DNA of 7,686 nt from Rhodospirillaceae bacterium TMED167 (GCA_002170915.1 NHHQ01000012.1:1-7686), one strand, 5' to 3'; shown: positions 1 to 7,122, numbered from the stretch's first letter. Numbers and translations are program-made. The notes: generated by a model from the letters alone, not told the origin.

Positions 1-2111
1 AGGATTACTTGTCGGATGGGATGGGGACCATCAACTGCGAGACCGTCAATCCGATGATCCTGCGGGGGGAGGCGCATCTGCGCCCGCATCCCGCACTGGT
101 TAGCGGTGAAGTTAAATGCGTCGGAGCCCCATTAGCCCTCGTTGTTGCGGAAAGTCTGTCAGAGGCCACTGACGCGTCTGAACTGATTATGGTGGATTAT
201 GATATTCTGCCTTCCGTGACGCGCGTTCAGGAGTCACGGAAAGAGGGCGCCGCCGTTGTCTGGGAAGGTATTGACGACAACCTGGCGTGGACCTTTGGTA
301 TGGGGGATGCGGACCGTGTTGCGGATGCTTTTGATAAGGCCCACCACGTCACTAAGTCGACCATCTACAACAACCGCGTCACGACCAATTCCATGGAGCC
401 CCGGGCTTCGATCGGGGTGTACAGCAAAGGGGAAGACAAGCTCACGCTCTACGGCAGCAACCAGGGGCCCAATCGGGTGCGTCAGGAGATCGCCCATGAG
501 CTTTTCCATATGCCGGAAAATAAATTGCAGGTTATCTCTCCGGACGTGGGTGGCGGCTTTGGCATGAAGGCCGGTTTTTACGGAGAGGATGTTTTGGTTC
601 TCTGGGCAGCACGACGGCTTAACCGTCCAGTGAAATGGACGTCCGATAGGCTAGAATCTTTTGTTTCCGACTCCCATGGCCGAGACGTGGTCGCGGATTG
701 TGAGATGGCTTTTGACGCGGACGGGATGATCAGCGCTGTGCGGGTGTCCGGTGATTATAATGTCGGCGCCTATGTCGCGCCTTCGGCCGGTGTCCCCCCA
801 ATGTTCTTCACTTTTCTCATGTCTGGCGTCTATGCCATCCCTGCCATCGATGTCACGACCCGGTGCCGCTACACCAATACTAACGGTACCGCGCCCTATC
901 GAGGGGCCGGGCGTCCAGAGGCGGCCTATGTTCTGGAGCGGTTGATCGAACTCGGTGCCAAGGAAATGGGCATAGATGCCATCGAAATTCGCCGCAAAAA
1001 CCTGATAAAATCCGATCAGATGCCGTACCAGACGGCCCTCATATATGCCTATGACAGCGGTGAGTTCGAAAACGTGATGGATGACGCATTGGAGAAAGCG
1101 GATTGGTCGGGATTTGCGGCCCGCCGTCAGCGGTCTGAAACTGCGGGAAAGCTCCGCGGCATTGGCCTGTCGTCCTACCTGGAGGGAGCTGCGCCGTTCA
1201 ACGAGCGAATGGATATCCGGTTTGACGCCGGTGGAACCGTCACTGTTATTGCCGGTACGCATTCCCACGGTCAGGGCCATGAGACAGTTTATTCCCAGAT
1301 GGTGTCTGAATTCTTGGGCGTGCCTTACGACAGCGTTACTCTCCTGCAAGGGGATTCAGACAAAGTCGCCATGGGCCGGGGTACGGTCGGGTCGCGTTCG
1401 ATGACGGTGGGTGGATCAGCCCTGCGTTTGGCCGCGGATGAGATCATTGAAAAAGGCAAAAAGATCGCAGGCCACCTGTTGGAAGCGGGAGAGTCTGACA
1501 TCGAATTTGAGGATGGCGCGTTCACCGTTGCGGGCACCGACAAAAGCATCGACATTGTTCAAGTCGCCAAAATGTCATACACGCCGATGATGTGGCCATC
1601 TCATCTCGGCATGGGCTTGGATGGAACCGGTACCTTCGACCCGGGCACTGGCAATTTTCCGAACGGTTGCCAGATCGCGGAAGTGGAGGTGGATCCCGAC
1701 ACCGGGAAGGTTTCCCTCGTCGATATGACTATCGTTGGCGATGTTGGAAATGTCATCAACCCCCTGTTGCTGGAAGGACAAATTCACGGCGGCATCACCC
1801 AAGGCGTGGGACAGGCTTTGTTTGAAAACATTGTCTATGAAAACGAGTCTGGCCAGTTGCTGTCGGCGTCTTTTCAGGATTACACCATGCCGCGGGCGGA
1901 CGATGTGCCGTTTTTTAATGCCTCATCCCATCCGGTGCCGACAGGCACCAATCCGTTGGGTGTCAAAGGGGCAGGTGAAACCGGCACCGTCGGGGCGCCG
2001 CCGGCTGTCGTAAATGCCATTGTGGACGCCCTATCCTCTTCCGGTGTGACGGACATTGAAATGCCGGCCACACCGGAACGCGTCTGGCGCGCCCTTCAAA
2101 AGGCAGCATAG
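1..2111 (+). CDS. Molybdopterin-binding large subunit of a xanthine dehydrogenase/aldehyde oxidase-family enzyme (CoxL form II type), 5' partial
   Basis: Catalytic subunit of a molybdenum hydroxylase, which oxidises an aldehyde or N-heterocycle with water as oxygen source and passes electrons to 2Fe-2S and FAD partners. The frame is open through the left edge (in frame from base 3). The TTG at 9 is therefore probably an internal Leu, and I estimate about 70-80 residues are missing from a usual length near 780. Counting from that TTG, the end of the hammerhead domain covers about 1-75, the first Mo-cofactor domain about 100-335 and the second about 355-640. Seen directly are the cofactor loop GGGFGMK (181-187), PYRGAGRPE (296-304), GQGHET (421-426) and KGAGETG (653-659), whose Glu657 matches the catalytic base. 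The AYRGAGR-like loop, rather than AYRCSFR, argues against CO dehydrogenase. Small and medium subunits are not in the window and may lie upstream. An aldehyde-oxidising role is inferred from the alcohol dehydrogenases that follow. Confidence 0.93.
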   Translation, partial: DYLSDGMGTINCETVNPMILRGEAHLRPHPALVSGEVKCVGAPLALVVAESLSEATDASELIMVDYDILPSVTRVQESRKEGAAVVWEGIDDNLAWTFGMGDADRVADAFDKAHHVTKSTIYNNRVTTNSMEPRASIGVYSKGEDKLTLYGSNQGPNRVRQEIAHELFHMPENKLQVISPDVGGGFGMKAGFYGEDVLVLWAARRLNRPVKWTSDRLESFVSDSHGRDVVADCEMAFDADGMISAVRVSGDYNVGAYVAPSAGVPPMFFTFLMSGVYAIPAIDVTTRCRYTNTNGTAPYRGAGRPEAAYVLERLIELGAKEMGIDAIEIRRKNLIKSDQMPYQTALIYAYDSGEFENVMDDALEKADWSGFAARRQRSETAGKLRGIGLSSYLEGAAPFNERMDIRFDAGGTVTVIAGTHSHGQGHETVYSQMVSEFLGVPYDSVTLLQGDSDKVAMGRGTVGSRSMTVGGSALRLAADEIIEKGKKIAGHLLEAGESDIEFEDGAFTVAGTDKSIDIVQVAKMSYTPMMWPSHLGMGLDGTGTFDPGTGNFPNGCQIAEVEVDPDTGKVSLVDMTIVGDVGNVINPLLLEGQIHGGITQGVGQALFENIVYENESGQLLSASFQDYTMPRADDVPFFNASSHPVPTGTNPLGVKGAGETGTVGAPPAVVNAIVDALSSSGVTDIEMPATPERVWRALQKAA

Positions 2112-2173
2112 GCAGCCAGACTGGCCAACCAGCGGCAGTCCGCACCCGATCGAACTATTCCCAGGAGCCAGGC

Positions 2174-2182
2174 AGGAAAGGA
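2174..2182 (+). promoter_or_regulatory. Ribosome binding site that selects the GTG start of the iron-type alcohol dehydrogenase
   Basis: The purine-rich stretch AGGAAAGGA lies in the 77-bp gap after the molybdenum subunit. Its second AGGA (2179-2182) sits 6 bases before GTG at 2189, an ordinary spacing. The in-frame TTG at 2183 directly abuts this element and could use only the first AGGA (2174-2177). This favours GTG 2189 as the start. Confidence 0.6.
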
Positions 2183-2188
2183 TTGACT

Positions 2189-3322
2189 GTGGCGTATCTC
2201 CCCAATTTCCCCCCCATTCATTTTGATTTTGGCGCCATTCAGGAACTTGGTCCGGAATTGGAAAATAGAGGCATAACCAAGCCGCTCTTTCTGACCGACC
2301 AGGGGCTTGTGGAGCATGGCGTGTTTCAGCAGGTGACGCATGTCCTGCCGGCTGATCAGTCATGGGCTGTTTTTGATGATATCCCGGAAAACCCGACCAT
2401 TGACGGTGTTGAACGGGCACTTGCGGTCTATAAGTCGGAAGCGTGTGACGGTATTGTGGCTCTCGGTGGCGGGTCTGTCCTGGATTCAGGAAAAGCACTC
2501 CGTGTTGTGGCTACGCAGGGTGGCGAGGTCATTGATTATCTGAAACACCCGGAAAAAATCGGTGCCAATGTCTCGCCCTATATCACGATCCCAAGCACGG
2601 CGGGCACGGGTGCCGAAATCACCTTCGGGGGCGGTATCCACCCGGAAAAGAACGGCCCGGCTATGGGTATTCGTAGTCCCCTTGTGAAACCTGATATGGC
2701 GATCTGCGACCCTGCATTGACGTTTACACTACCGCCGAGGCTAACAGCTGCCACCGGGATGGATGCGGTCACTCACTGTGTTGAGGGATATCTGTCCATT
2801 AATGAGAATGCGCCCACGGAGGCGATTGCGCTCGACGGCATTTACCGCGCGGTGAGCTATATTGATCGTGCGGTAGCCAACGGATCGGATAAAGAAGCCC
2901 GCTACAATATGGCCATGGCGGCGCTGGAGGGCGGGATGGCAATCTATATGGGATTAGGACCGATTCATTCCCTTTCCATGGCCTTTGGGGACAGTCCCCT
3001 GCACCATGGCACGCTGGTGACGGTCTCCATGCCGGCAATTATGCGGTTCTACGACGGCAAGGTGAACGGCAAGTTGGACAACATCGCTCATGCCATGGGT
3101 CTCAACGGGGGAGACGGTGTCGGAGAGCGCATCGCTAAGCGCACGGAAGAAATTAATGACCGCCTTGGCCTGCCGTCCGGCGTACGTGAGATGGGGTACG
3201 AAAAGAATGATCTGGATGCGATGATCGATGAGGCCTTCAACAGCCATTTCAATCTAGCGTCGCCGGTTCGCCCTACCCGCGACGAATACCGTCAAATCGT
3301 CATCGATGTTCTTGGGAATTAA
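2189..3322 (+). CDS. Iron-type (group III) NAD(P)-dependent alcohol dehydrogenase
   Basis: Cytoplasmic metal-dependent dehydrogenase interconverting an alcohol and an aldehyde or ketone with NAD(P). It has 377 residues from GTG 2189, normal for the family (about 380). Numbering from that start, the N-terminal Rossmann-like domain holds the nucleotide-binding GGGSVLDSGK (93-102), followed by PSTAGTGAE (135-143). The C-terminal helical domain holds the metal site: Asp192 and His196 in GMDAVTHCVE, His260 in GPIHSL, and His273 in LHHG, corresponding to the four ligands of FucO-type enzymes. Residues from AICD to HCVE fit the first iron-ADH PROSITE-type signature as I recall it. The second His usual in the HxxxH segment is Met here (264), so the exact metal and substrate are open. 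It follows the molybdenum subunit by 77 bp and precedes the GMC gene by 3 bp, so co-transcription is likely. The same fold includes maleylacetate reductases and lactaldehyde reductases, so the substrate is unassigned. Confidence 0.92.
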   Translation: MAYLPNFPPIHFDFGAIQELGPELENRGITKPLFLTDQGLVEHGVFQQVTHVLPADQSWAVFDDIPENPTIDGVERALAVYKSEACDGIVALGGGSVLDSGKALRVVATQGGEVIDYLKHPEKIGANVSPYITIPSTAGTGAEITFGGGIHPEKNGPAMGIRSPLVKPDMAICDPALTFTLPPRLTAATGMDAVTHCVEGYLSINENAPTEAIALDGIYRAVSYIDRAVANGSDKEARYNMAMAALEGGMAIYMGLGPIHSLSMAFGDSPLHHGTLVTVSMPAIMRFYDGKVNGKLDNIAHAMGLNGGDGVGERIAKRTEEINDRLGLPSGVREMGYEKNDLDAMIDEAFNSHFNLASPVRPTRDEYRQIVIDVLGN

Positions 3323-3325
3323 CCG

Positions 3326-4954
3326 ATGCCAGATCTCGATTTTGACTACATCATTGTGGGGGCTGGGTCTGCTGGATGTGTCCTTGCCAACCGTCTGAGT
3401 GAAAATCTCTCCCACCGGGTGCTGATCCTGGAAGCGGGCAAGAAAGATAGCAATTGGCTGATACACATTCCCATGGGCGTGGCCAAAATCTGGAACCAGG
3501 ACCGCTTTAACTGGTCCTATCATTCAGAGCCCGAGCCCCACATGGAAAACCGTAAACTCTATCATCCGAGAGGCAAGGTCCTGGGTGGATCGTCGGCCAT
3601 CAATATGATGGCGTATGTGCGCGGCAACAGCGGAGACTATGATCGCTGGGCTCAGATGGGGTTGACGGACTGGAGCTACGAGAGGGTTCTGCCCTATTTT
3701 CGCAAGGCCGAAGCGTTCATCAAGGGAGCCAATGATTTCCATGGTGAGGATGGCCCGCTGAAGACCCAACCCACCCCGTCCACAGACCCTTTAATGGAGG
3801 CTTATTTCGAAGCTGGTAAGGCCGCCGGGCTGCCGGTGACAGATGATTTCAACGGGGCTGAGCAGGAAGGTTTGGCGCGTATGCAGTTCAACATCGGGAA
3901 CGGGCGGCGGCAAAGTGCGGCGGTCTCGTTTCTCCATCCTGTTCTCAAGCGTCAGAATCTCACACTTGTGACCGAAGCCAATGTGGACCGGATTGACTTC
4001 GATGGGACCAAGGCCTCGGGCATCACTTATTCACAGGGCGGGCAGTCAGTCACGGCAACCGCGGCCAGGGAGGTCATTCTGGCATCCGGCGCTTTCAATT
4101 CGCCGCAATTGCTCATGCGCTCGGGCGTGGGCCCTGCCGCTCATCTTCAGGAGGCGGGGATCCGCGTGGTGACTGACCGCCAAAATGTGGGCGGTAACCT
4201 CCAGGATCATCCCAGTGTTACGATCGAGTTTAAACGTAAACGCCGGTCTGATTTTCACCGGGAGCTGCGGCTCGACCGCCTAAGTTTCAATATGCTGCGG
4301 GCGCTTTTTAAGAAAGATGGGCCGGCCACTATGCCGTTAGGTTTTGGCACTGGTTTTGTCAAAAGCGCACCGGAGATAGCGTTGCCGGACATTCAACTCT
4401 TCTTCCGGTTATTCTCTGTGCAGGCCCATGATTGGTTTCCCGTGGTTAAACCTGCTGGCATGGATGGATTGGGGTTTCTGGCCTGCCATCTCCGGCCTGA
4501 GAGTCGGGGGACGGTCCGGCTTGATCTCAAAAATCTCGATGGTCCGCCGCGTATCCTGAACAATCTCCTCTCCACCGACTATGACCGGCGTGCCATGCGG
4601 TTCAGTTTCAAACTGATGCGTAGCCTCGCAGGTGCGGCGTCGTTTGACAAAGACATCGAGGAAGAAACACTGCCCGGCCCGGATGTGCAAGACGATGACG
4701 AGATTGATGCCTTTATCCGACAAAGCGCCGTCACCGTGTATCATCCCGTGGGGACCTGCCGCATGGGCATTGACGACGCCTCCGTGGTGGATCCAGACCT
4801 AAAGGTGCGGGGCTGTCAAAATCTTCGGGTTGTGGACGCGTCGGTCATGCCGGATATCGTCGGCGGTAACTTGAATGCCCCCGTCATGATGATTGCGGAT
4901 AAGGCATCTGATATCATTCTCGGCCGGGATCAACTACCGGCAGCGGCTCTCTAG
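3326..4954 (+). CDS. GMC-family FAD-dependent alcohol dehydrogenase (choline dehydrogenase-like)
   Basis: Flavoprotein of the glucose-methanol-choline family, which oxidises an alcohol to an aldehyde and passes electrons to the respiratory chain or another acceptor. The 542 residues match BetA/AlkJ-like members. Seen in order: the FAD dinucleotide fold with GAGSAG (12-17) and the ribose-binding Glu in LILEAG (33-38); GMC signature 1 around PRGKVLGGSSAIN (81-93); GMC signature 2 around GAFNSPQLL (255-263); the substrate-binding middle region; catalytic His473 in YHPVGTCRMG; and the C-terminal GGNLNAP with Asn517 as the second active-site residue. There is no signal peptide or membrane helix. 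It starts 3 bp after the alcohol dehydrogenase stop, with GGGA (3314-3317) 8 bp before the ATG as a weak ribosome site. Choline is not assured, because many homologues act on aliphatic or aromatic alcohols and polyether chain ends. Confidence 0.93.
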   Translation: MPDLDFDYIIVGAGSAGCVLANRLSENLSHRVLILEAGKKDSNWLIHIPMGVAKIWNQDRFNWSYHSEPEPHMENRKLYHPRGKVLGGSSAINMMAYVRGNSGDYDRWAQMGLTDWSYERVLPYFRKAEAFIKGANDFHGEDGPLKTQPTPSTDPLMEAYFEAGKAAGLPVTDDFNGAEQEGLARMQFNIGNGRRQSAAVSFLHPVLKRQNLTLVTEANVDRIDFDGTKASGITYSQGGQSVTATAAREVILASGAFNSPQLLMRSGVGPAAHLQEAGIRVVTDRQNVGGNLQDHPSVTIEFKRKRRSDFHRELRLDRLSFNMLRALFKKDGPATMPLGFGTGFVKSAPEIALPDIQLFFRLFSVQAHDWFPVVKPAGMDGLGFLACHLRPESRGTVRLDLKNLDGPPRILNNLLSTDYDRRAMRFSFKLMRSLAGAASFDKDIEEETLPGPDVQDDDEIDAFIRQSAVTVYHPVGTCRMGIDDASVVDPDLKVRGCQNLRVVDASVMPDIVGGNLNAPVMMIADKASDIILGRDQLPAAAL

Positions 4955-4965
4955 CCGGCGCTTTT
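4939..4965 (+). terminator. Candidate intrinsic terminator of the oxidoreductase operon, overlapping the GMC stop codon
   Basis: A perfect 5-bp stem, CGGCT (4944-4948) with AGCCG (4953-4957), closes a CTCT loop. Beyond a 2x2 mismatch it extends by GGC (4939-4941) pairing with GCT (4960-4962, one G-U pair). TTT follows directly, making a CTTTT run before ATAAAG. The opposite strand has no T run on the matching side, so the element would work only for rightward transcription. The T run is short, so efficiency is uncertain. Its place in the 31-bp gap between converging genes supports the call. Confidence 0.4.
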
Positions 4966-4985
4966 ATAAAGAATATGCCTTACGG

Positions 4986-5840
4986 TTAAACCGCGGTGCC
5001 GGCGGACTCGAATTCCAGAAGCATCTTTTTTCTGTCTGTTCCCCAGCGGTATCCTGTGAGTGATCCGGTCGCGCCGATGGCGCGGTGACAGGGAATGACA
5101 AGGGCAACCGGGTTGGTTGCACATGCCCTCCCAACGGCCCGGGCCGCTTTGGGCTTGCCGAGTTGGGCCGCGATGGCGCCGTAGGTCAGGGTCTCCCCAC
5201 GTGGGATCAATTGCAGTGCTTCCCAGACTTTCCACTGAAAGGCCGTTGCCTCAATATCCAGGGGAAGTGGAAAAGCCGCCGGGCTACCCAGGTCCGTAAG
5301 GATCCGGATGGTGTCGAGATAGTTTGCGACACCATTATCGTTTCGGTCGAGATGGGCCTTGGGGTAGGTAGTTTTCAACTCTGAGATGAGCGCATTTTTA
5401 GTATCACCAAATCCCACGAGGCACAGGCCATGGCCGGTTGCCGCGACAAGAGCCTGGCCGACCGGAGTGGGTCCGAATCCATAGGTGATGACCGCGCCGA
5501 GACCGCCTCTCTTGTAACTCGCAGGCGTCATGCCGAGTCTCTCCTTGGCGCGCTCATAGACCCTGCTGGGACCGCTATAGCCCGCATCATAGAGGGCTGT
5601 TGTCACTGGATCGCCGTATCTCAGGCCAGACTTAAAACGCTCATGGCGCCGGGTTTCAGCATATTCCCGGGGTGAAATACCGGTCGCCTGTTTAAAACGC
5701 CGTTGCAGATGATAGGGGCTGAGCCCGACCGCCTGGCCAAGATCGGACAGCGTGGGGGCGCTGCCGTCGCAGGCGTCGATCAGATCGCATACCTGGCGTA
5801 CCCATGTGTCATCTTTTTCTGTATTTTTTGATTGTGTCAT
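4986..5840 (-). CDS. Ada-like fusion: AraC-type DNA-binding domain plus O6-methylguanine-DNA methyltransferase, no N-terminal Zn/phosphotriester domain
   Basis: Suicide DNA-repair protein that transfers the alkyl group from O6-alkylguanine to its own cysteine; the fused AraC-type domain suggests it also regulates an alkylation response. The protein has 284 residues. The AraC domain has two helix-turn-helix segments (about 31-60 and 84-113). A linker/N-terminal methyltransferase domain (about 118-195) and the catalytic domain (about 198-280) follow. Acceptor Cys251 is in VIPCHR, and RAVGRA (234-239) carries the arginine finger. E. coli Ada is about 354 residues and begins with a four-Cys zinc domain that senses methyl phosphotriesters. 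Here only about a dozen residues precede the DNA-binding domain, so that sensor is absent. Two cysteines (18, 24) lie in the first helices but do not resemble the zinc site. The ATG has no good ribosome site; the nearest AGGA is 16 bp away in a hairpin arm. Such short Ada-like proteins are known in databases as bifunctional HTH/methyltransferases. Confidence 0.92.
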   Translation of the reverse strand: MTQSKNTEKDDTWVRQVCDLIDACDGSAPTLSDLGQAVGLSPYHLQRRFKQATGISPREYAETRRHERFKSGLRYGDPVTTALYDAGYSGPSRVYERAKERLGMTPASYKRGGLGAVITYGFGPTPVGQALVAATGHGLCLVGFGDTKNALISELKTTYPKAHLDRNDNGVANYLDTIRILTDLGSPAAFPLPLDIEATAFQWKVWEALQLIPRGETLTYGAIAAQLGKPKAARAVGRACATNPVALVIPCHRAIGATGSLTGYRWGTDRKKMLLEFESAGTAV

Positions 5841-5846
5841 GACGCC

Positions 5847-5878
5847 AGGATAGCAATCCTACCGTTCTGAAACTATCC
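5847..5878 (-). promoter_or_regulatory. Inverted-repeat element in the leader of the Ada-like gene, possible operator or RNA hairpin
   Basis: On the - strand AGGAT, TGCT, ATCCT form a perfect 5-bp stem with a 4-base loop (5860-5847), ending 6 bases before the ATG. A second copy of the same half-site, GGATAG (5878-5873), lies just upstream and is the reverse complement of CTATCC in the proximal arm. Two nested inverted repeats in a 63-bp gap suggest a binding site for the AraC-type domain or a leader hairpin affecting translation. Function is inferred; no consensus is matched. Confidence 0.35.
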
Positions 5879-5899
5879 GATTTTTGCGGTGCGGGGCAA
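5872..5899 (-). promoter_or_regulatory. Weak sigma70-like promoter candidate for the Ada-like gene
   Basis: On the - strand TTGCCC (5899-5894) and GATAGT (5877-5872) each match four of six consensus bases, with a 16-base spacer. The -10 overlaps the distal half-site of the inverted repeat, which would suit control by a bound regulator. The matches are weak enough to arise by chance. Confidence 0.25.
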
Positions 5900-5903
5900 T
5901 TTC

Positions 5904-6602
5904 TTAAGGGCCTATTCTTTGCAGCCGGGCGCTGTTTTTGTTTAGCCATGTTCGGGCCCGATCCGTTTCCACATCAAAAGCCTCGACGGTTTGCCAGAAT
6001 GCAGGGCCATGGTTCATGTGAGCAAGATGCGATACTTCGTGCGCGATGACATAGTTCAAAACCCAGTTCGGGGTCAGAATTAGGCGCCAACAAAACGATA
6101 AATTGCCGGTGTGGGAGCATGATCCCCAGCGCGACCGGGTGTTGCGCACAGAGATTTTTCCGACCCGTCTGCCCAGTTGATAGGCCATAAGCTCTGCCCG
6201 GGGGGTGATGACAGCTTTCGTATGGCCCTTGAGCCAATCAAATACCCGGCGTTGCACATGTTCGGCCCGCCCCGAGACGATTAAGTCGCTCCCATTTAGT
6301 TGAACGCCGGATCGTTCCGCTGGTGCGTGACGGATCGTGACAGGGGTGTCCAAGAGGGATAGGACATGTCCGTCATAAAACATTTGCCGGGCTGGCCGAT
6401 CTTGAATTTTATCGTAAAGCCATGCCGCACTCTGTTGCGCAAGTAAAACCGCTTCTTTCGTTGTTGCCCCTGACGGGATCGTGAGCACGCCCCCCTCTGA
6501 GGTTTGATCCATGCGTAAAATAAGCCGCCGTGCCCGCGTGCTCCGCTTTATCCGGACGGGCATGCGGACACCCTCATAGAGGATCTCAAAGTTGTCCACC
6601 AT
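5904..6602 (-). CDS. YgjP/DUF45-type zinc metallopeptidase (SprT-like, COG1451-like)
   Basis: Predicted cytoplasmic zinc-dependent hydrolase of the YgjP-like (DUF45) family; its natural substrates are poorly known. The 232 residues are typical. The N-terminal half is the beta-rich family domain, with basic residues near the start (KRSTRARRLILR, 19-30). The C-terminal half holds the conserved stretch RNTRSRWGSCS (153-163) and the metal site HEVSH (188-192), with His198 of HMNHGPAFW as probable third ligand and Glu189 as catalytic base. There is no signal peptide or membrane helix. The ATG at 6602 overlaps the stop of the upstream ycgN-like gene as TAATG, so translation is probably coupled; GGGGA lies 12 bases upstream of the start, a rather long spacing. 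No terminator is visible in the 63 bp before the Ada-like gene, so read-through is possible. Confidence 0.9.
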   Translation of the reverse strand: MVDNFEILYEGVRMPVRIKRSTRARRLILRMDQTSEGGVLTIPSGATTKEAVLLAQQSAAWLYDKIQDRPARQMFYDGHVLSLLDTPVTIRHAPAERSGVQLNGSDLIVSGRAEHVQRRVFDWLKGHTKAVITPRAELMAYQLGRRVGKISVRNTRSRWGSCSHTGNLSFCWRLILTPNWVLNYVIAHEVSHLAHMNHGPAFWQTVEAFDVETDRARTWLNKNSARLQRIGP

Positions 6603-7063
6603 TAAATGGTATCGTCCCCGCTAGTTTCTTCGGGCCAAGTCACTATGTGATCCTCTAGTCCACCCGCCTGATTTTCCGGGATAGCCCGGCCTTGCACAGA
6701 CACATTAGCCTGATGCACGGTGTCCGGGTCCCCGGATACCAACGGGTGCCACCAGGCAAGATCCTTGCCCTCATGTATTAGGCGGTAGGCGCAGGTTGGC
6801 GGCAGCCACTTAAGACTGATCAGGTTTTTGGCTGTCAGCTCGACGCAATCGGGCACACGGAATGTGCGTTCGACATAATTAGTGCAGCGGCACGTTCCGA
6901 TATCTAACAAAGCGCATGCTACGTTGGTATGAAAAATCTCATCGGTATCTTCATCTTCAAGTTTGTGCAGACAGCATTTTCCGCACCCGTCGCAGAGAGA
7001 TTCCCATTCGTCGAGGGAGAGTTCAACAAGGGATTTTTGTTCCCAGAAAGGAGTGCCACTCAT
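6602..7063 (-). CDS. ycgN: YcgN family cysteine-cluster protein (UPF0260)
   Basis: Small cytoplasmic protein of 153 residues, close to the usual length, matching E. coli YcgN along most of its length by recalled similarity. Nine cysteines are present: the CDGCGKCC cluster (24-31), then Cys50, Cys58, Cys60, Cys73 and Cys91. This arrangement is typical of the CxxCxxCC zinc/iron-chelating group. Other family blocks are [11 protein letters not shown] (33-43), PDCVELT (71-77), [10 protein letters not shown] (86-95) and the WHPL turn (105-108). Biochemical function is not established for the family; metal or Fe-S binding is inferred from the cysteines. The start ATG is preceded by GAAG at a 5-base spacing. 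It lies 59 bp downstream of the Sco1-like gene and shares TAATG with the metallopeptidase gene, pointing to a common transcript. I know of no direct functional link to the neighbours. Confidence 0.92.
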   Translation of the reverse strand: MSGTPFWEQKSLVELSLDEWESLCDGCGKCCLHKLEDEDTDEIFHTNVACALLDIGTCRCTNYVERTFRVPDCVELTAKNLISLKWLPPTCAYRLIHEGKDLAWWHPLVSGDPDTVHQANVSVQGRAIPENQAGGLEDHIVTWPEETSGDDTI

Positions 7064-7075
7064 GGTATCTTCACT

Positions 7076-7104
7076 ATCATATGTCGGGTCTCAGCTGCAG
7101 CCAA
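7076..7104 (-). promoter_or_regulatory. Possible internal promoter before the ycgN-like gene
   Basis: On the - strand TTGGCT (7104-7099) and TATGAT (7081-7076) are separated by 17 bases; the -10 matches five of six consensus bases and the -35 four. The predicted start would leave a leader of only about five bases before the ATG, excluding the GAAG ribosome site, which counts against it. Gene order also fits read-through from the Sco1-like gene. Confidence 0.2.
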
Positions 7105-7122
7105 ATCTTGGTGCCTTCCTGA

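Noticed and set aside
651..1349. Long reading frame of 232 residues on the - strand inside the molybdenum subunit gene
   Set aside because: It lies wholly antisense to a gene with clear family motifs, its product shows no recognisable domain, and GC-biased codon use makes such shadow frames common.
2119..2140. Inverted repeat GACTG / CAGTC just after the molybdenum subunit stop
   Set aside because: It is a 5-bp stem with a 12-base loop and no T run, too weak to call a terminator; the next gene appears to be in the same transcript.
2031..2498. 155-residue - strand frame across the gap between the first two genes
   Set aside because: It spans the end of one well-supported gene and the beginning of another on the opposite strand, and its low-complexity product is recognised as nothing.
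4954..4971. Palindromic GCCGGC and CTTTTATAAAG sequences between the convergent genes
   Set aside because: Both are short and are better explained as the distal arm and tail of the terminator hairpin.
4984..4997. Palindromes GGTTAAACC and ACCGCGGT at the end of the Ada-like gene
   Set aside because: They are short overlapping palindromes at the stop codon without supporting context, expected by chance in GC-rich DNA.
5881..5900. TTGC/GCAA hairpin beside a T/A run after the metallopeptidase gene
   Set aside because: On the - strand the run following the stem is A rather than T and the stem is only 4 bp, so it does not fit an intrinsic terminator for that gene.
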